Source of the DNA: an archaeon
Lineage (GTDB): Archaea > Thermoproteota > Nitrososphaeria > Nitrososphaerales > JACAEJ01
Length of the DNA stretch: 46,942 bases
Direction: 5' to 3'
Assembly: GCA_024256285.1 (NCBI GenBank)
Contig: JACGUG010000005.1
Span: forward strand, 1 to 46,942
Under the pieces are notes generated by a model. The model saw nothing but the letters and a program-made list of their open reading frames with translations, ran no database searches and was not told the DNA's origin. Numbering within the stretch: the stretch's first letter is position 1; every line of letters begins with the position of its first letter. The position numbers were made by a program, and so were the translations under genes. This document shows positions 15,947 through 24,716 of this stretch, piece by piece.

Positions 15947-16017
15947 CCTACTAACCAAAGGATGCACCATATCTCAACTTTTATAATATTTTTAAACTAT
16001 GCTACCTTTCATTCCCA

Positions 16018-16767
16018 GTGACCATGAAGGTAGTCTACCACGAGCGCTACTGTGATGTTTACACCCACGACCCTGCAGCTGAGGCAGGCAGGATCGAGAG
16101 CATCCGAGACGCCTTAAAGGGCCGGTTCGATGTCGTTGAACCAAGACCAGCATCTGAAGACGACGTAAGCTTGATACATACGTCCAACCATATAAGGTTC
16201 GTGAGGAGTAACAAGGCTATCTACGAAGTTGCCTTACTAGCGGTCGGAGGCGCCATAAAGGCTGCTGAGCTGGCTGTAGGCGGGGAGCCTGCCTTCGGGC
16301 TGATACGGCCGCCCGGGCATCATGCAAGCAGAGATTCGAGCTGGGGGTTCTGCTACTTCAACAACATAGCTATATCCGTGCAGAGATTACTACAGCATGG
16401 GAGCATAAAGAACGTAATCATCGTCGACTTCGACCTCCACTTTGGAGACGGAACGGACAACATATTTCGAGGAGTACCTGCAGTGTCCTATCTCCATCTG
16501 CCCCTAAGCAACAGCCTAGAAGCGTTGGACGAGTATCTCCGATCCCAGAAGGACTACGACATAATATCGGTCTCAGCAGGGTTCGATAGGCATCAAGACG
16601 ATTGGGGAGGCATGCTCAGCACCCAGGACTACAAGATGATGGGTGAGATTCTAAAGGAACATGCAGAGAAAAAATGCGGAGGACGGGTGTTTGCTGTCCT
16701 TGAGGGAGGGTACAACCATAGAGTCCTCGGTAAAAATGTCAGGGCATTCTTAGAAGGCATGGAGTAG
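16018..16767 (+). CDS. Histone-deacetylase-fold amidohydrolase (acetoin-utilisation/HDAC family)
   Basis: A 249-residue zinc amidohydrolase of the HDAC superfamily, which removes acyl groups from lysines or polyamines. Catalytic signatures are RPPGHHA (His 101-102), DFDLHFGDGT (zinc ligands Asp139 and His141), SAGFD (Asp190) and the late GGYN containing the catalytic Tyr. It is shorter than typical members (300-370 residues). Either GTG 16018 or ATG 16024 can start it. The gene is visibly richer in GC than its neighbours, which hints at a different origin. Natural targets could be an acetylated chromatin protein such as Alba, or acetylpolyamines; this is inference. Confidence 0.9.
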   Translation: MTMKVVYHERYCDVYTHDPAAEAGRIESIRDALKGRFDVVEPRPASEDDVSLIHTSNHIRFVRSNKAIYEVALLAVGGAIKAAELAVGGEPAFGLIRPPGHHASRDSSWGFCYFNNIAISVQRLLQHGSIKNVIIVDFDLHFGDGTDNIFRGVPAVSYLHLPLSNSLEALDEYLRSQKDYDIISVSAGFDRHQDDWGGMLSTQDYKMMGEILKEHAEKKCGGRVFAVLEGGYNHRVLGKNVRAFLEGME

Positions 16768-17057
16768 ACATGTCGATAAAAGCCATCCTCTACAGACAAC
16801 CAAGCACTAGAGCGCTAAACGTATAGGATTGAAGACAAAACTAGTTTCATTATCTTTTAGGAATCAATAGATTTATAGCCCTATTTAATAAGTTCACGGG
16901 GTCATATTCATCTTCCACCTTTAAACACGCCCTATAACTCAAGACACTTCTAAAAGCTATTTCAAAAGATAAAAGGATTTTTTGCTATTGTCGTATTCAT
17001 AATAATTTTATAAACTACTTTAATTTAATTAACCGAGTAATTTTGGAGGAGGAAAAT

Positions 17058-17246
17058 TTGGAAGAAAAGGAGCAGATGGTACTTGAAGCTATGGAAAAAG
17101 CGGGAAAACCCATGAGACCTGGAGATGTTGCAAAGATTACTGGTCTCGCCCAAGACGAAGTCTCCAAGATCATAAGAAGTCTGAAAAAGAAGGGGAAGGT
17201 TACTTCGCCCAAAAGGTGCTTTTATGCTCCAGCCATTCGTGAATGA
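17058..17246 (+). CDS. Small winged-helix protein
   Basis: A 62-residue protein, MEEKEQMVLEAMEKAGKPM followed by RPGDVAKITGLAQDEVSKII and RSLKKKGKVTSPKR, which is a textbook winged helix (three helices, then a wing ending RCFYAPAI). The frame is open to TTG 17043, but a strong GGAGGAGG ribosome-binding site at 17045-17052 points to the TTG at 17058. It stands alone between AT-rich intergenic regions. DNA binding is likely; the target is unknown. Confidence 0.72.
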   Translation: MEEKEQMVLEAMEKAGKPMRPGDVAKITGLAQDEVSKIIRSLKKKGKVTSPKRCFYAPAIRE

Positions 17247-17370
17247 ATCTCCCAAGTTTCGTTGATGTTTCGGTCATAATATGACGGCGTTAAATCTGAA
17301 ATCTTAATCGATGTGAGGGTTCTGTTAATTCTTTAACTCTTCACGAATTTTAAGGCTCATCGCAAGGTTG

Positions 17371-18351
17371 CTATATCTTCAAGATTTCTTCTTTTATTGC
17401 CCTATGGGTTTCGATGACTGGCAACTTGGCGTTTAAAAGGTAGACTTCAAGGCGGTCGAAGAACTCTTTGAAAAATCGTCTTCGAAGATTGTTTTTCCGC
17501 TCGTCTTTCACTAGCAAGTGAGGATTACTAAAATCTACGGCTTCCATATATTTAGTGGCTTCATCGGGCGTTAATTTTTTAACGATCGTATCGTCTTCTG
17601 GGTCTCGCTTTAGTAGAATGGCTGTCCTTAATGTGGTCATGGGCAGTATCTTCCCCTTTCCAACGATCCACCTAATGTTGACGACCGCCCTACCTTTAGC
17701 ATCAAATTCTGCTTTATCGACGAGCTTTTTGTATTCTCTCCAAGTTTCCGCTATGTCTGCTTGGATGTAAAAATTTTTCTCAGAGCCGAAAGCAACGTTT
17801 TCCTCAGCTAAGAAACGAACAAAGAACCAATCGTCAGATATGGCACGGACGCCCTTCAACCTAAGAAGCCCATAGGTGTGCGTCGTTTTACCAGTACCCG
17901 GAGGTGCGATCAGACATATGCCTCGACCTTCGATGTCTACACATGCGCCGTGAACAGAATTGATTCCATGTTCATCTTCCAGTATGTCGCTAGCGACGCT
18001 CAGTGCGATGGATTTTATCCAGCCATAGTAGTCAACGTTTATTAAAAATGCCGTTCTTGATAGTTGATCGTAAACAACCTTCAGCTCTTCACCCTCTTCT
18101 TCAGTGACGATGAGCCTTCCGTGAGAACGAACGTGAGCAGACATGGGGTAAAAGTTTTCCTCCCAACGTTCCTTCACATATTTGATATCAGTCAAGAGCT
18201 TGATGCAACATCCATATATGTCGGCCCTCTCCTCGTAAAGGAAACGATCACTATATTTCTCCATCAACTTGTCCCTATCTTCTATGGAGATAAGCTCGAC
18301 TTCATACTTAGACGTCGCTTTATTACCTCGGGTAGATCGTTTGATACTCAT
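17371..18351 (-). CDS. HPr-kinase/PEPCK-like P-loop protein
   Basis: A 326-residue protein with a central kinase-like core resembling HPr kinase and PEP carboxykinase. VHGACVDIEGRGICLIAP is followed by the P-loop PPGTGKTTHTYGLL near residues 149-162 and the acidic motif AISDDWFFV near 173. The DD may hold magnesium. No HPr or PTS genes are visible, as usual for archaea, so the substrate is probably a small molecule or another protein. The N-terminal 130 residues form an unrecognised domain. It is monocistronic, with about 110 nt separating it from geranylgeranyl reductase. Confidence 0.65.
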   Translation of the reverse strand: MSIKRSTRGNKATSKYEVELISIEDRDKLMEKYSDRFLYEERADIYGCCIKLLTDIKYVKERWEENFYPMSAHVRSHGRLIVTEEEGEELKVVYDQLSRTAFLINVDYYGWIKSIALSVASDILEDEHGINSVHGACVDIEGRGICLIAPPGTGKTTHTYGLLRLKGVRAISDDWFFVRFLAEENVAFGSEKNFYIQADIAETWREYKKLVDKAEFDAKGRAVVNIRWIVGKGKILPMTTLRTAILLKRDPEDDTIVKKLTPDEATKYMEAVDFSNPHLLVKDERKNNLRRRFFKEFFDRLEVYLLNAKLPVIETHRAIKEEILKI

Positions 18352-18460
18352 GCCTATGCCACCCTCATAGATCTTTCGAATTCACATAGTTCAACCCTTA
18401 TCAAAAAGGTTTTCATTCATATAGCCAATAGATCGCATGTCTTGAGCTCCATATCCTAAT

Positions 18461-19666
18461 TTATGATGGAGCCTTTAAGGAGCGGCTGAGCCTCTCAACC
18501 GTCTTATATGCGACACTCAAAGGTACGGGTAGGCGACCGTAAAGAGCAGATTCTATGATTCTACCACCAAAAATCCTACAAACCTCTTCAGTAATTCTAT
18601 CGCTTTGCATGGCTATGTCCATGATCTTCCTTATTCTAAGACCTCTATCGAGCTCTTTGCCTACCTCTTTTCTCCATACTTCCTCATAAAGAACTAAACT
18701 ACTCTTCCCTTTTAATTTGCTGACGATCACCTCTCCACCTATGTCCCCACATATGACTGCTGTAGGAATTCCACCGCCATTCGTTGGCATGACTTGACCA
18801 GCAGCATCTCCAACAACTATCACATTATCGCTGTAAGTCTTTGGAAGAGGGCCTCCAAGTGGAACTAAACCACCCATCGTAGATAGAATCGCCCCTTTTC
18901 TTAACTTCTTCGAGGCGATAGGATGTTTATCGATGAACCTATTCAGATATCCTTTTACAGATACCCCTTTCTCAGAAAAGGAGGTTCTAATACCAAGTCC
19001 AACGTTTGCCATACCTTCTCCCTTGGGGATTATCCATGCATAGCCTCCTGGTGCATACTCGTTACTGAAGTAGACCTCGACTACATCAGGATCGACTTCA
19101 ACTCCCCCCATCAAACATTCTATCGTTACCCCTAAGTTGCGTGGGTCGTTTGAACCTAGCCCAACATCCCTTGTCATCTTTGAGGATGGACCGTCTGCTG
19201 CAACCAAAACATCTGTCTCAAGTCTAAGGGTCTTGGCTCCTTTCTTCACCAAAACTTCTTTGCCACCATTTCGTGCACCAATCACATTACAGAAAGTCCA
19301 TAGTTCTGCCCCGGCTTTTGTAGCGTTCATCACAAGCCATTTATCAAATCTACTTCTATCTATGATGTTCGAATTGAACTTAAACTCATAAATTTTCTTT
19401 GATGGACTGAGAACCGCTCCCCTTGAGCAGTTATTGGATATGACCCATTGGGGCAAGTTAAAGAGCCTTTTGGCCCTCTCTGCTTTCGGGAGAATCTTTG
19501 AGAACTCTTCTATTGCTGGAACAAGCTCACCGCACTGTATCGGATGGCCTATCTCCCTCTTCCTATCTATGATGAGTACATCAAAGCCTGATTCAGCAAC
19601 CCTCCTTGCAACCGAAGCGCCAGCAGGCCCTGCACCAACGACTATAACATCATGCTTTCCCTTCAT
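18461..19666 (-). CDS. Geranylgeranyl reductase (digeranylgeranylglycerophospholipid reductase family)
   Basis: A 401-residue FAD enzyme that saturates the geranylgeranyl chains of archaeal lipids. It has the dinucleotide fold VIVVGAGPAGASVARR at the N-terminus, the family signature IGHPIQCGELVP near residue 42, the second FAD motif VIVVGDAAGQVMPTNGGG in the C-terminal half, and PGGYAWIIPKGEGMANVGLG between them. It lies about 110 nt downstream of the I subunit of the complex I-like operon and on the same strand, so it may share that transcript. Ferredoxin or quinone-linked electron supply is plausible, but this is an inference. Confidence 0.92.
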   Translation of the reverse strand: MKGKHDVIVVGAGPAGASVARRVAESGFDVLIIDRKREIGHPIQCGELVPAIEEFSKILPKAERAKRLFNLPQWVISNNCSRGAVLSPSKKIYEFKFNSNIIDRSRFDKWLVMNATKAGAELWTFCNVIGARNGGKEVLVKKGAKTLRLETDVLVAADGPSSKMTRDVGLGSNDPRNLGVTIECLMGGVEVDPDVVEVYFSNEYAPGGYAWIIPKGEGMANVGLGIRTSFSEKGVSVKGYLNRFIDKHPIASKKLRKGAILSTMGGLVPLGGPLPKTYSDNVIVVGDAAGQVMPTNGGGIPTAVICGDIGGEVIVSKLKGKSSLVLYEEVWRKEVGKELDRGLRIRKIMDIAMQSDRITEEVCRIFGGRIIESALYGRLPVPLSVAYKTVERLSRSLKAPS

Positions 19667-19779
19667 TTGTCTGACACCTTACTATGGAACTATAAAAAAA
19701 CCATTGCAGGTGAGCGAGTATTAGGATTTCACCTGTAGTAAATTGCACATAACGATTTCAGCTTAAAGACACAACATGG

Positions 19780-20214
19780 TTACCCATGCTTAACGCCGAA
19801 CTTTTTATCCAAAGTTTTCACTGTCACTATCTTTCCCTTTATAGGCTCAGGGGGTTGGCTAAACCTATCTGGGGGGTATATATGGTCCTCCTTTTTGTAT
19901 ACACTGTATTCAACCTCATGAGTCATTGAGAGAGCCAATACTGGACATATATCGACACATAATACGCAGAAGCAGCAACGCCCAGCATTATATTGTGGAA
20001 GTTTTCGCCCATTGAATTCAACGAGGGTTAAAGCCTTATTTGGACAGATATTGACGCATGAATTACAACCGATGCATCTATCCATATTCAGCATTACTCG
20101 CCCTCTATGCCTCTCAGGTGGCTTTAGCGTCTCATATGGATGTTTAACGGTGAAAGTTCTCTTGAAGACATGATACAAGCCTAGGAAGAAGGGCCTCAAG
20201 ATAGATAGGACCAA
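19780..20214 (-). CDS. Complex I-like subunit I (NuoI/FpoI), 2x[4Fe-4S] ferredoxin
   Basis: A 144-residue membrane-attached electron-transfer subunit. Two tetracysteine clusters are visible: CIGCNSCVNICP and CCFCVLCVDICP, each followed by a distal Pro, which bind the two [4Fe-4S] clusters leading to the B subunit. The N-terminal amphipathic stretch (LRPFFLGLYHVFKRTFTV) matches the membrane-facing helix of NuoI. It is the last gene of the leftward A-B-C-D-H-I set, 4 nt after H. With no E, F or G subunits in the window, it may be the entry point for electrons from ferredoxin. Confidence 0.92.
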   Translation of the reverse strand: MVLSILRPFFLGLYHVFKRTFTVKHPYETLKPPERHRGRVMLNMDRCIGCNSCVNICPNKALTLVEFNGRKLPQYNAGRCCFCVLCVDICPVLALSMTHEVEYSVYKKEDHIYPPDRFSQPPEPIKGKIVTVKTLDKKFGVKHG

Positions 20215-20218
20215 ATCA

Positions 20219-21262
20219 TCACACCCCTATAAGTGGTAGCCACCATTGAGCTGTAGCAAGGGTTATGAGTATCTGAATGATAGCAAGAGGTATCAATACA
20301 GTCCAACCAGACTCGAGCAACTGATCTATCCTTAAACGTGGGAAAACGCCCCTTCCCATTATTACGATCACCGTTATTACTGCCATCTTGAGGAGGAACC
20401 AGAATATCCCTGATAGCATTGGAGATATGTCATGTAAAAGCGGTATTGCAGGCCCACTCCAACCACCTAGGAAAAGTATAGTGATAAGGGATGCGGTTAC
20501 ACATAAGTCGAAGTACTCCGCCACCATCACAAGTGCAAATTGGACGCCGGTATACTCTGTGGGCCACCCAAAAACGACTTCCTGCTCCGCCAAAGGTATG
20601 TCAAAAGGTCTCCTTAAGAGTTCAGCCATCATCGCTATGAGGATCACTATGAAACCTATGGGTTGGAGGATTATGAACCATACAGATGATTGAGCTTCAA
20701 CGATTCTAGCCAAGTCAAAAGACCTAGTCGCTATCACTATGCCGGCTAACGATAGGACTATCGGGATTTCATAGGCTAACAGTTGAAAGGCTGCTCTTAA
20801 GGCTCCAATTGTGCAGTATTTGTTATTGGCCGCCCAGCCTGCCCCTACCATTATGAATGGTTTAGCCGTTAATATCACTAAAATCACCAACAAGCTCAGT
20901 GGCGTGTAGAATATGACCCAATAACCACCACTCGGATCGAGAGCGTAAGGTATGAAGGCTATGCTAAGGGCAGAGAGGAAGGCGGCTAGCATAGGCATGA
21001 GGTCGTAGAGGAATTTATTGGCTCTACTCGGAGTTATTATCTCTTTCTGAACTAGTTTAAGGAAGTCGGCAATAGGTTGAAAGAGCCCCAATCGGTTGAA
21101 AGGCCCTACATGAAGTGGTCCTATTCTGAGGTGCATTCTTGCTAGGAATTTACGTTCAAACCAGATCACGATTATAGAGAACAGCAACGAGAATAATGTC
21201 CCAGGGAAGATCAAAACCTTTATGAAAAGTTCGATGAGCTCAACAAAACTTAACCCTAGCAT
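20219..21262 (-). CDS. Complex I-like subunit H (NuoH/FpoH)
   Basis: The membrane subunit that forms the quinone or phenazine channel with D and B. About eight transmembrane segments are visible, with the conserved RMHLRIGPLHVGPFNRLGLFQP loop near the N-terminus and AELLRRPFDIPLAEQEVVFGWPTEYTG, the characteristic acidic quinone-site loop. The open frame begins at 21298, inside nuoD, but the ATG at 21262 (MLGLSFVELIEL) starts 4 nt after the nuoD stop and fits the family. This gives 347 residues. Confidence 0.93.
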   Translation of the reverse strand: MLGLSFVELIELFIKVLIFPGTLFSLLFSIIVIWFERKFLARMHLRIGPLHVGPFNRLGLFQPIADFLKLVQKEIITPSRANKFLYDLMPMLAAFLSALSIAFIPYALDPSGGYWVIFYTPLSLLVILVILTAKPFIMVGAGWAANNKYCTIGALRAAFQLLAYEIPIVLSLAGIVIATRSFDLARIVEAQSSVWFIILQPIGFIVILIAMMAELLRRPFDIPLAEQEVVFGWPTEYTGVQFALVMVAEYFDLCVTASLITILFLGGWSGPAIPLLHDISPMLSGIFWFLLKMAVITVIVIMGRGVFPRLRIDQLLESGWTVLIPLAIIQILITLATAQWWLPLIGV

Positions 21263-21266
21263 CTTA

Positions 21267-22364
21267 TCACCTATCCACATCCAGAGGTATATAGTCAAAA
21301 GTTATGAATATTACAGGTATATCTCCAAGGGGTACATTCCTGCATAGATGTGGTAGTGCTGGAAGGTTTCTGAAAGATGGTGTGCTTATCTTTAATCTAT
21401 ACGGCTTGCTCTTCCCATCACTTACAAGGTAGTAACCGAACTCCCCCCTAGCCGACTCGACCCTACTGTAAGCCTCACCTCGAGGTGCGGTTGGCGGAAT
21501 CTTAGAACCCTTAGGGGAACCCTTTATAGGCCCCTTTGGTATATCCTTTAACGCCTGCCTCAATATGACTATGCTCTGTTCGATCTCTTTTAACCTCATC
21601 GATGCTCTATCAAAGGAATCCCCATTCTTCCCTGTGGGGACTTCAAAGTCGAACCTGTCATATACTTCATACGGCTCATCCTTTCTGACATCGGCCTTCA
21701 CCCCAGAAGCTCTGAGGTTAGGCCCGACTATCCCCAGCTTTACAGCATCTGACGGTTTTAAGATACCGACATTTTTAAAACGCATCTGAAACGTACGATT
21801 CCAAGCCATCATCTTATAATAATCCTCGAGCCTCTTCTCAAGGTAGTCGAGCCTCTTTAAAGCATCCTCCTTAAACCCGTCCGGCATATCCCAGCGCACA
21901 CCGCCTATCGTTGGATATGTATAGGTTATCCTTTGGCCAGACAGCTTTACAAGTAGGTCCAATATCAACTCTCTATCATTGATGGTCCACATCAACATCG
22001 TCTCAAAGCCGGCAGAGATGCCAACTAGGCTTACAGCATATAGGTGACTTGCAATCCTATTCAGCTCCGCCGCAATAACTCTTAGATACTTTGCCCTCTC
22101 AGGTATCTCTATACCCGTGAGCTCTTCAACGACTTCGACATATCCAAGAGTCGTGCCTATGGCGTCACAGTAGCTGTTGATCCTCTCGACAACTGGTATG
22201 TTTTGGATATATATCCTATTCTCCGCCATCTTCTCTATTCCTCTATGAGTATACCCTACATCCCATTCAAAATTTAAGACGGCGTCGCCATCAACATCCA
22301 ATATAAACCTGAAGTGGCTCGTTACTGGATGTTGTGGTCCCATACTCAACTTCATAACAGACAT
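21267..22364 (-). CDS. Complex I-like subunit D (NuoD/FpoD, 49-kDa type)
   Basis: A 365-residue peripheral-arm subunit related to [NiFe]-hydrogenase large subunits. MGPQHPVTSHFRFILD opens the quinone-pocket beta-hairpin loop. GYTHRGIEKMAENR, VERINSYCDAIGTTLGYVEVVE and TYPTIGGVRWDMPDG are conserved family blocks. The hydrogenase Cys pairs that would bind NiFe are not present, so it is a respiratory subunit and not a hydrogenase. It is encoded separately from C, unlike the CD fusion of some bacteria. Confidence 0.94.
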   Translation of the reverse strand: MSVMKLSMGPQHPVTSHFRFILDVDGDAVLNFEWDVGYTHRGIEKMAENRIYIQNIPVVERINSYCDAIGTTLGYVEVVEELTGIEIPERAKYLRVIAAELNRIASHLYAVSLVGISAGFETMLMWTINDRELILDLLVKLSGQRITYTYPTIGGVRWDMPDGFKEDALKRLDYLEKRLEDYYKMMAWNRTFQMRFKNVGILKPSDAVKLGIVGPNLRASGVKADVRKDEPYEVYDRFDFEVPTGKNGDSFDRASMRLKEIEQSIVILRQALKDIPKGPIKGSPKGSKIPPTAPRGEAYSRVESARGEFGYYLVSDGKSKPYRLKISTPSFRNLPALPHLCRNVPLGDIPVIFITFDYIPLDVDR

Positions 22365-22380
22365 GATCCTTGACGCCCCT

Positions 22381-22857
22381 CTACTCTTGAGGTCTTTTAG
22401 GAAGGATGAAATCCTTTCTAAGTGGTGGTATCCCTTCCCAGTCTTCAGGAAGGAGGAGTAGAGATAGGTTTGGATGCCCTTCGAACTTTATCCCAAACAT
22501 CTCCCAAGTCTCCCTTTCGTGATAAAGCGCCCCTTCCCACACATCAACGAGGGACTTGAGAACTGGGTTATCCCTTGGAATCCTTGTCCTTAAAGCAGCT
22601 AAAATCTTCTTATCTATCGACCAGGCATGATAAACTACTTCAAACTCTTTCTTATCGATGTAATCCACGCCTGAAACTGAGGCTATATGGTCGAATCCAA
22701 GCTTATCTCTTAGGAATAAGCCTACGTCATAGATTCTATCCCTCTTGACAGATATCGATACTCTTCCCCTTCTCTGAACATCGATCTCCAATACATCATC
22801 AGGGAAGCTGGCTTTTACGTCCTCAACAACTCGATCTTCCATGCTCTTCTCACTCAT
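22381..22857 (-). CDS. Complex I-like subunit C (NuoC/FpoC)
   Basis: A 158-residue structural subunit of the peripheral arm (30-kDa type). The family core ALYHERETWEMFGIKFEGHPNL, then LLLPEDWEGIPPLRKDF, is well conserved. Its ATGA start overlaps the nuoB stop by 4 nt, and nuoD follows after 16 nt, as usual in the operon. No cofactor is expected. Confidence 0.93.
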   Translation of the reverse strand: MSEKSMEDRVVEDVKASFPDDVLEIDVQRRGRVSISVKRDRIYDVGLFLRDKLGFDHIASVSGVDYIDKKEFEVVYHAWSIDKKILAALRTRIPRDNPVLKSLVDVWEGALYHERETWEMFGIKFEGHPNLSLLLLPEDWEGIPPLRKDFILPKRPQE

Positions 22858-23327
22858 TTTTCATCGATCCCCTCTTTCTTGATCTTTTCTTGTAGCATCT
22901 TTATCCCTTGGATCCATGCCTCGGGTCTAGGAGGGCACCCTGGCACATATACATCGACAGGTATCACCCTGTCGACACCCTGAACAACGCTGTAAGAGTC
23001 CCAGTAGAATCCTCCTGTAGCCGCACATTCTCCTATAGCTATCACATACTTTGGGTCTGGCATCTGATCGTAAATCATCCTGACCCTTTTCGCCATCTTC
23101 TTGGTAACCAAACCTGTGATAAATAGCAGATCACACTCTCTTAGGGTTGGGAAGGGAAGAGTGCCGAAACGCTCTGTGTCGAACCTCGCGCATGCCCTCC
23201 CCATATCCTCTGGACCACAGCATCCAGTCTCTAAGTGTACAGACCAGAGTGACCATGCCCTCCCCCAATTCAGAATCCTTCGAAGAAATTTTATGTTCAT
23301 AAGCCTCTCTCTGACTTTTGAGAGCAT
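22854..23327 (-). CDS. Complex I-like subunit B (NuoB/FpoB), N2 cluster
   Basis: A 157-residue subunit that binds the terminal [4Fe-4S] cluster N2, the direct electron donor to the quinone-like acceptor. The unusual adjacent Cys pair is present in ETGCCGPEDMGRACARFDTERFG (written in parts: ETGCCGPE and DTERFG). The two further ligands are in IGECAATGG and VPGCPPRPE. It starts 1 nt after the nuoA stop region. The length is typical. Confidence 0.94.
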   Translation of the reverse strand: MLSKVRERLMNIKFLRRILNWGRAWSLWSVHLETGCCGPEDMGRACARFDTERFGTLPFPTLRECDLLFITGLVTKKMAKRVRMIYDQMPDPKYVIAIGECAATGGFYWDSYSVVQGVDRVIPVDVYVPGCPPRPEAWIQGIKMLQEKIKKEGIDEK

Positions 23328-23328
23328 C

Positions 23329-23718
23329 TTAACTCCTCCATAACTTGAGATGCCTTAATGCATAAGACGCGACTATCGCCACCACGGTCAATACGCTTAT
23401 CGCTATGAATGGGAGTCCCAACGGGCCGGACAGCTTTGTCTTCAATTCTAGGTCAGCCAATCCAGGTGCAGAGATCAGCATAAGGATCGCGAAAGCCGTG
23501 AATACACCGTATATGAGGGCATAAGGGTAGTATTGTACTGTAACCCTCATATGTGCCCTTCCGACCGGAACCTGTCCACACTCAAATGACATATTCTTCT
23601 CTGCGCTCGGCTTCTTTTCACCTAAGAGTAAACCCGCACTGTAAAGACCTATAGGGGTTAAAGCTGAGAGAATAAAGTATATCGCCAAGGCCAATAAGTC
23701 AAAGTAACTTGCACTCAT
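23329..23718 (-). CDS. Complex I-like subunit A (NuoA/FpoA)
   Basis: A 129-residue membrane subunit with three hydrophobic segments and the conserved loop KNMSFECGQVPVGRAHMRV after the first helix, containing the family Glu-Cys pair. It is the first gene of the leftward A-B-C-D-H-I operon. The ATG at 23716-23718 is preceded by a GGGGGATCA ribosome-binding-like stretch. Promoter elements lie in the 125-nt gap to the divergent nuoJ. Confidence 0.92.
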   Translation of the reverse strand: MSASYFDLLALAIYFILSALTPIGLYSAGLLLGEKKPSAEKNMSFECGQVPVGRAHMRVTVQYYPYALIYGVFTAFAILMLISAPGLADLELKTKLSGPLGLPFIAISVLTVVAIVASYALRHLKLWRS

Positions 23719-23756
23719 AGCTGATCCCCCTCAGCTCCATACAACGTTTTAAGGCT

Positions 23757-23813
23757 TTTTTATTAAACTTTTTGATTTCCTTTCGATAAAAATCAAAAAC
23801 AAAGAATTTAAAT
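23757..23813. promoter_or_regulatory. Back-to-back complex I promoters flanking an inverted repeat
   Basis: A perfect 10-nt inverted repeat, TTTTTGATTT (23769-23778) and AAATCAAAAA (23790-23799), has an 11-nt spacer. A TATA-like TTTAATAAAA (read leftward, 23757-23766) serves nuoA on one side, and ATTTAAAT (23806-23813) serves nuoJ on the other. The repeat sits exactly between the two candidate TATA boxes, so one dimeric regulator could control both halves of the complex. AT-richness makes chance repeats more likely. Confidence 0.5.
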
Positions 23814-23851
23814 TCATAGAATTTTTCATCTAGGAGTGGACGGTGGGTTCT

Positions 23852-24088
23852 ATGGCTGAAATCTATGAATTTATCTTTATCGGGTTGATGCTATTTACAG
23901 CCTTCCTTTCCATAAAACTTAAGAGAACTATTCATGCTGTCGTCTCCTTTCTCTTTATGAGCGTCTTTGTGGCTCTTCTCTTCGTCATGCTCAACGCCCC
24001 TTATGCTGCTGTCTTTCAGATTCTCATATACGCAGGGGTAATCGTGATTCTGATCTTGGTGACTCTACATACGATTAAAAAGTGGTGA
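23852..24088 (+). CDS. Complex I-like subunit J, N-terminal half
   Basis: A 78-residue membrane protein (MAEIYEFIFIGLMLFTAF; AVFQILIYAGVIVILILV). It matches the first three helices of NuoJ, including the conserved YAGVIVILI stretch that forms the pi-bulge helix of the E-channel. In archaeal Fpo-type complexes NuoJ is commonly split in two, and the second half follows 4 nt later. The frame opens at GTG 23843, but the ATG at 23852 is preceded by GGTG, a better ribosome-binding site. Confidence 0.85.
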   Translation: MAEIYEFIFIGLMLFTAFLSIKLKRTIHAVVSFLFMSVFVALLFVMLNAPYAAVFQILIYAGVIVILILVTLHTIKKW

Positions 24089-24092
24089 GGAC

Positions 24093-24395
24093 ATGTCCCA
24101 GATTGGAAGGTTTGTTGGTGCAATCGCTGTTATCTTCTTTATCGTATTTCTTATGCCTTTGATCCTCCCGATAGCGTTTTTTGTATCTGCTCCTGCCCCA
24201 CCGCCTCCATTTACAGACAGCTTATTTGCGCTCTTTTGGGGGTATAGATTTTATGACACGATCTTCCTTGCCTTTGCCATCTTCGCCTCGATCGTAGGCC
24301 TCTCTTCCCTATTTCGAGCCGAAAGCCCCAAAGTTCATGTTGAGGAATCTGTCACTGAAGGATACGTAGAGGAGGTATTTGAGGAGGAGGAATGA
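24093..24395 (+). CDS. Complex I-like subunit J, C-terminal half
   Basis: A 100-residue membrane protein with two helices (FVGAIAVIFFIVFLMPLILPIAFFV; FYDTIFLAFAIFASIVGLSSLF) and an acidic tail (EGYVEEVFEEEE). Its position between the J N-terminal half and K, together with its hydrophobic profile, identifies it as the C-terminal half of NuoJ. Sequence alone would be weak evidence. The spacing of 4 nt on each side indicates translational coupling. Confidence 0.72.
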   Translation: MSQIGRFVGAIAVIFFIVFLMPLILPIAFFVSAPAPPPPFTDSLFALFWGYRFYDTIFLAFAIFASIVGLSSLFRAESPKVHVEESVTEGYVEEVFEEEE

Positions 24396-24398
24396 GCT

Positions 24399-24713
24399 GT
24401 GAGCAATCCCGATTTTACCTTATACGTCGTAACTGCAATTCTTCTGTACATCGTAGGGCTCTACGGCATCGCTATAAGGAGGAACATGGTAAGAACGGTT
24501 ATAGGTCTTGAAATTATCACAGCAAGCGTAAATCTGAACTTTTTAGCCTTCACATTGCTGGATCCTAAGTTATTACCTCTCGCCCAGTATTTCGTTGTAG
24601 TCTCGATAGTTCTCGGAGCTGCTGTTGCCAGCCTAGCCTTGATGCTAGTGATTCAAGCATACAGGCTCTACGGCTCTACAGACCTTAGAAAGCTCAACAA
24701 GTTGAAGTGGTGA
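24399..24713 (+). CDS. Complex I-like subunit K (NuoK/MrpC-like)
   Basis: A 104-residue three-helix subunit. The conserved GLYGIAIRRNMVRTVIGLEI and ITASVNLNFLAFTLL carry the two membrane glutamates or their neighbours (Glu in GLEI). PLAQYFVVVSIVLGAAVASLAL matches the third helix of NuoK. The start is GTG, overlapping the ribosome-binding region GAGGAGGAATGAGC of the preceding gene end. Confidence 0.9.
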   Translation: MSNPDFTLYVVTAILLYIVGLYGIAIRRNMVRTVIGLEIITASVNLNFLAFTLLDPKLLPLAQYFVVVSIVLGAAVASLALMLVIQAYRLYGSTDLRKLNKLKW

Positions 24714-24716
24714 ATC

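Noticed and set aside
21267-22364. NuoD-like protein as a [NiFe]-hydrogenase large subunit.
   Set aside because: The N- and C-terminal CxxC pairs that bind nickel and iron are absent.
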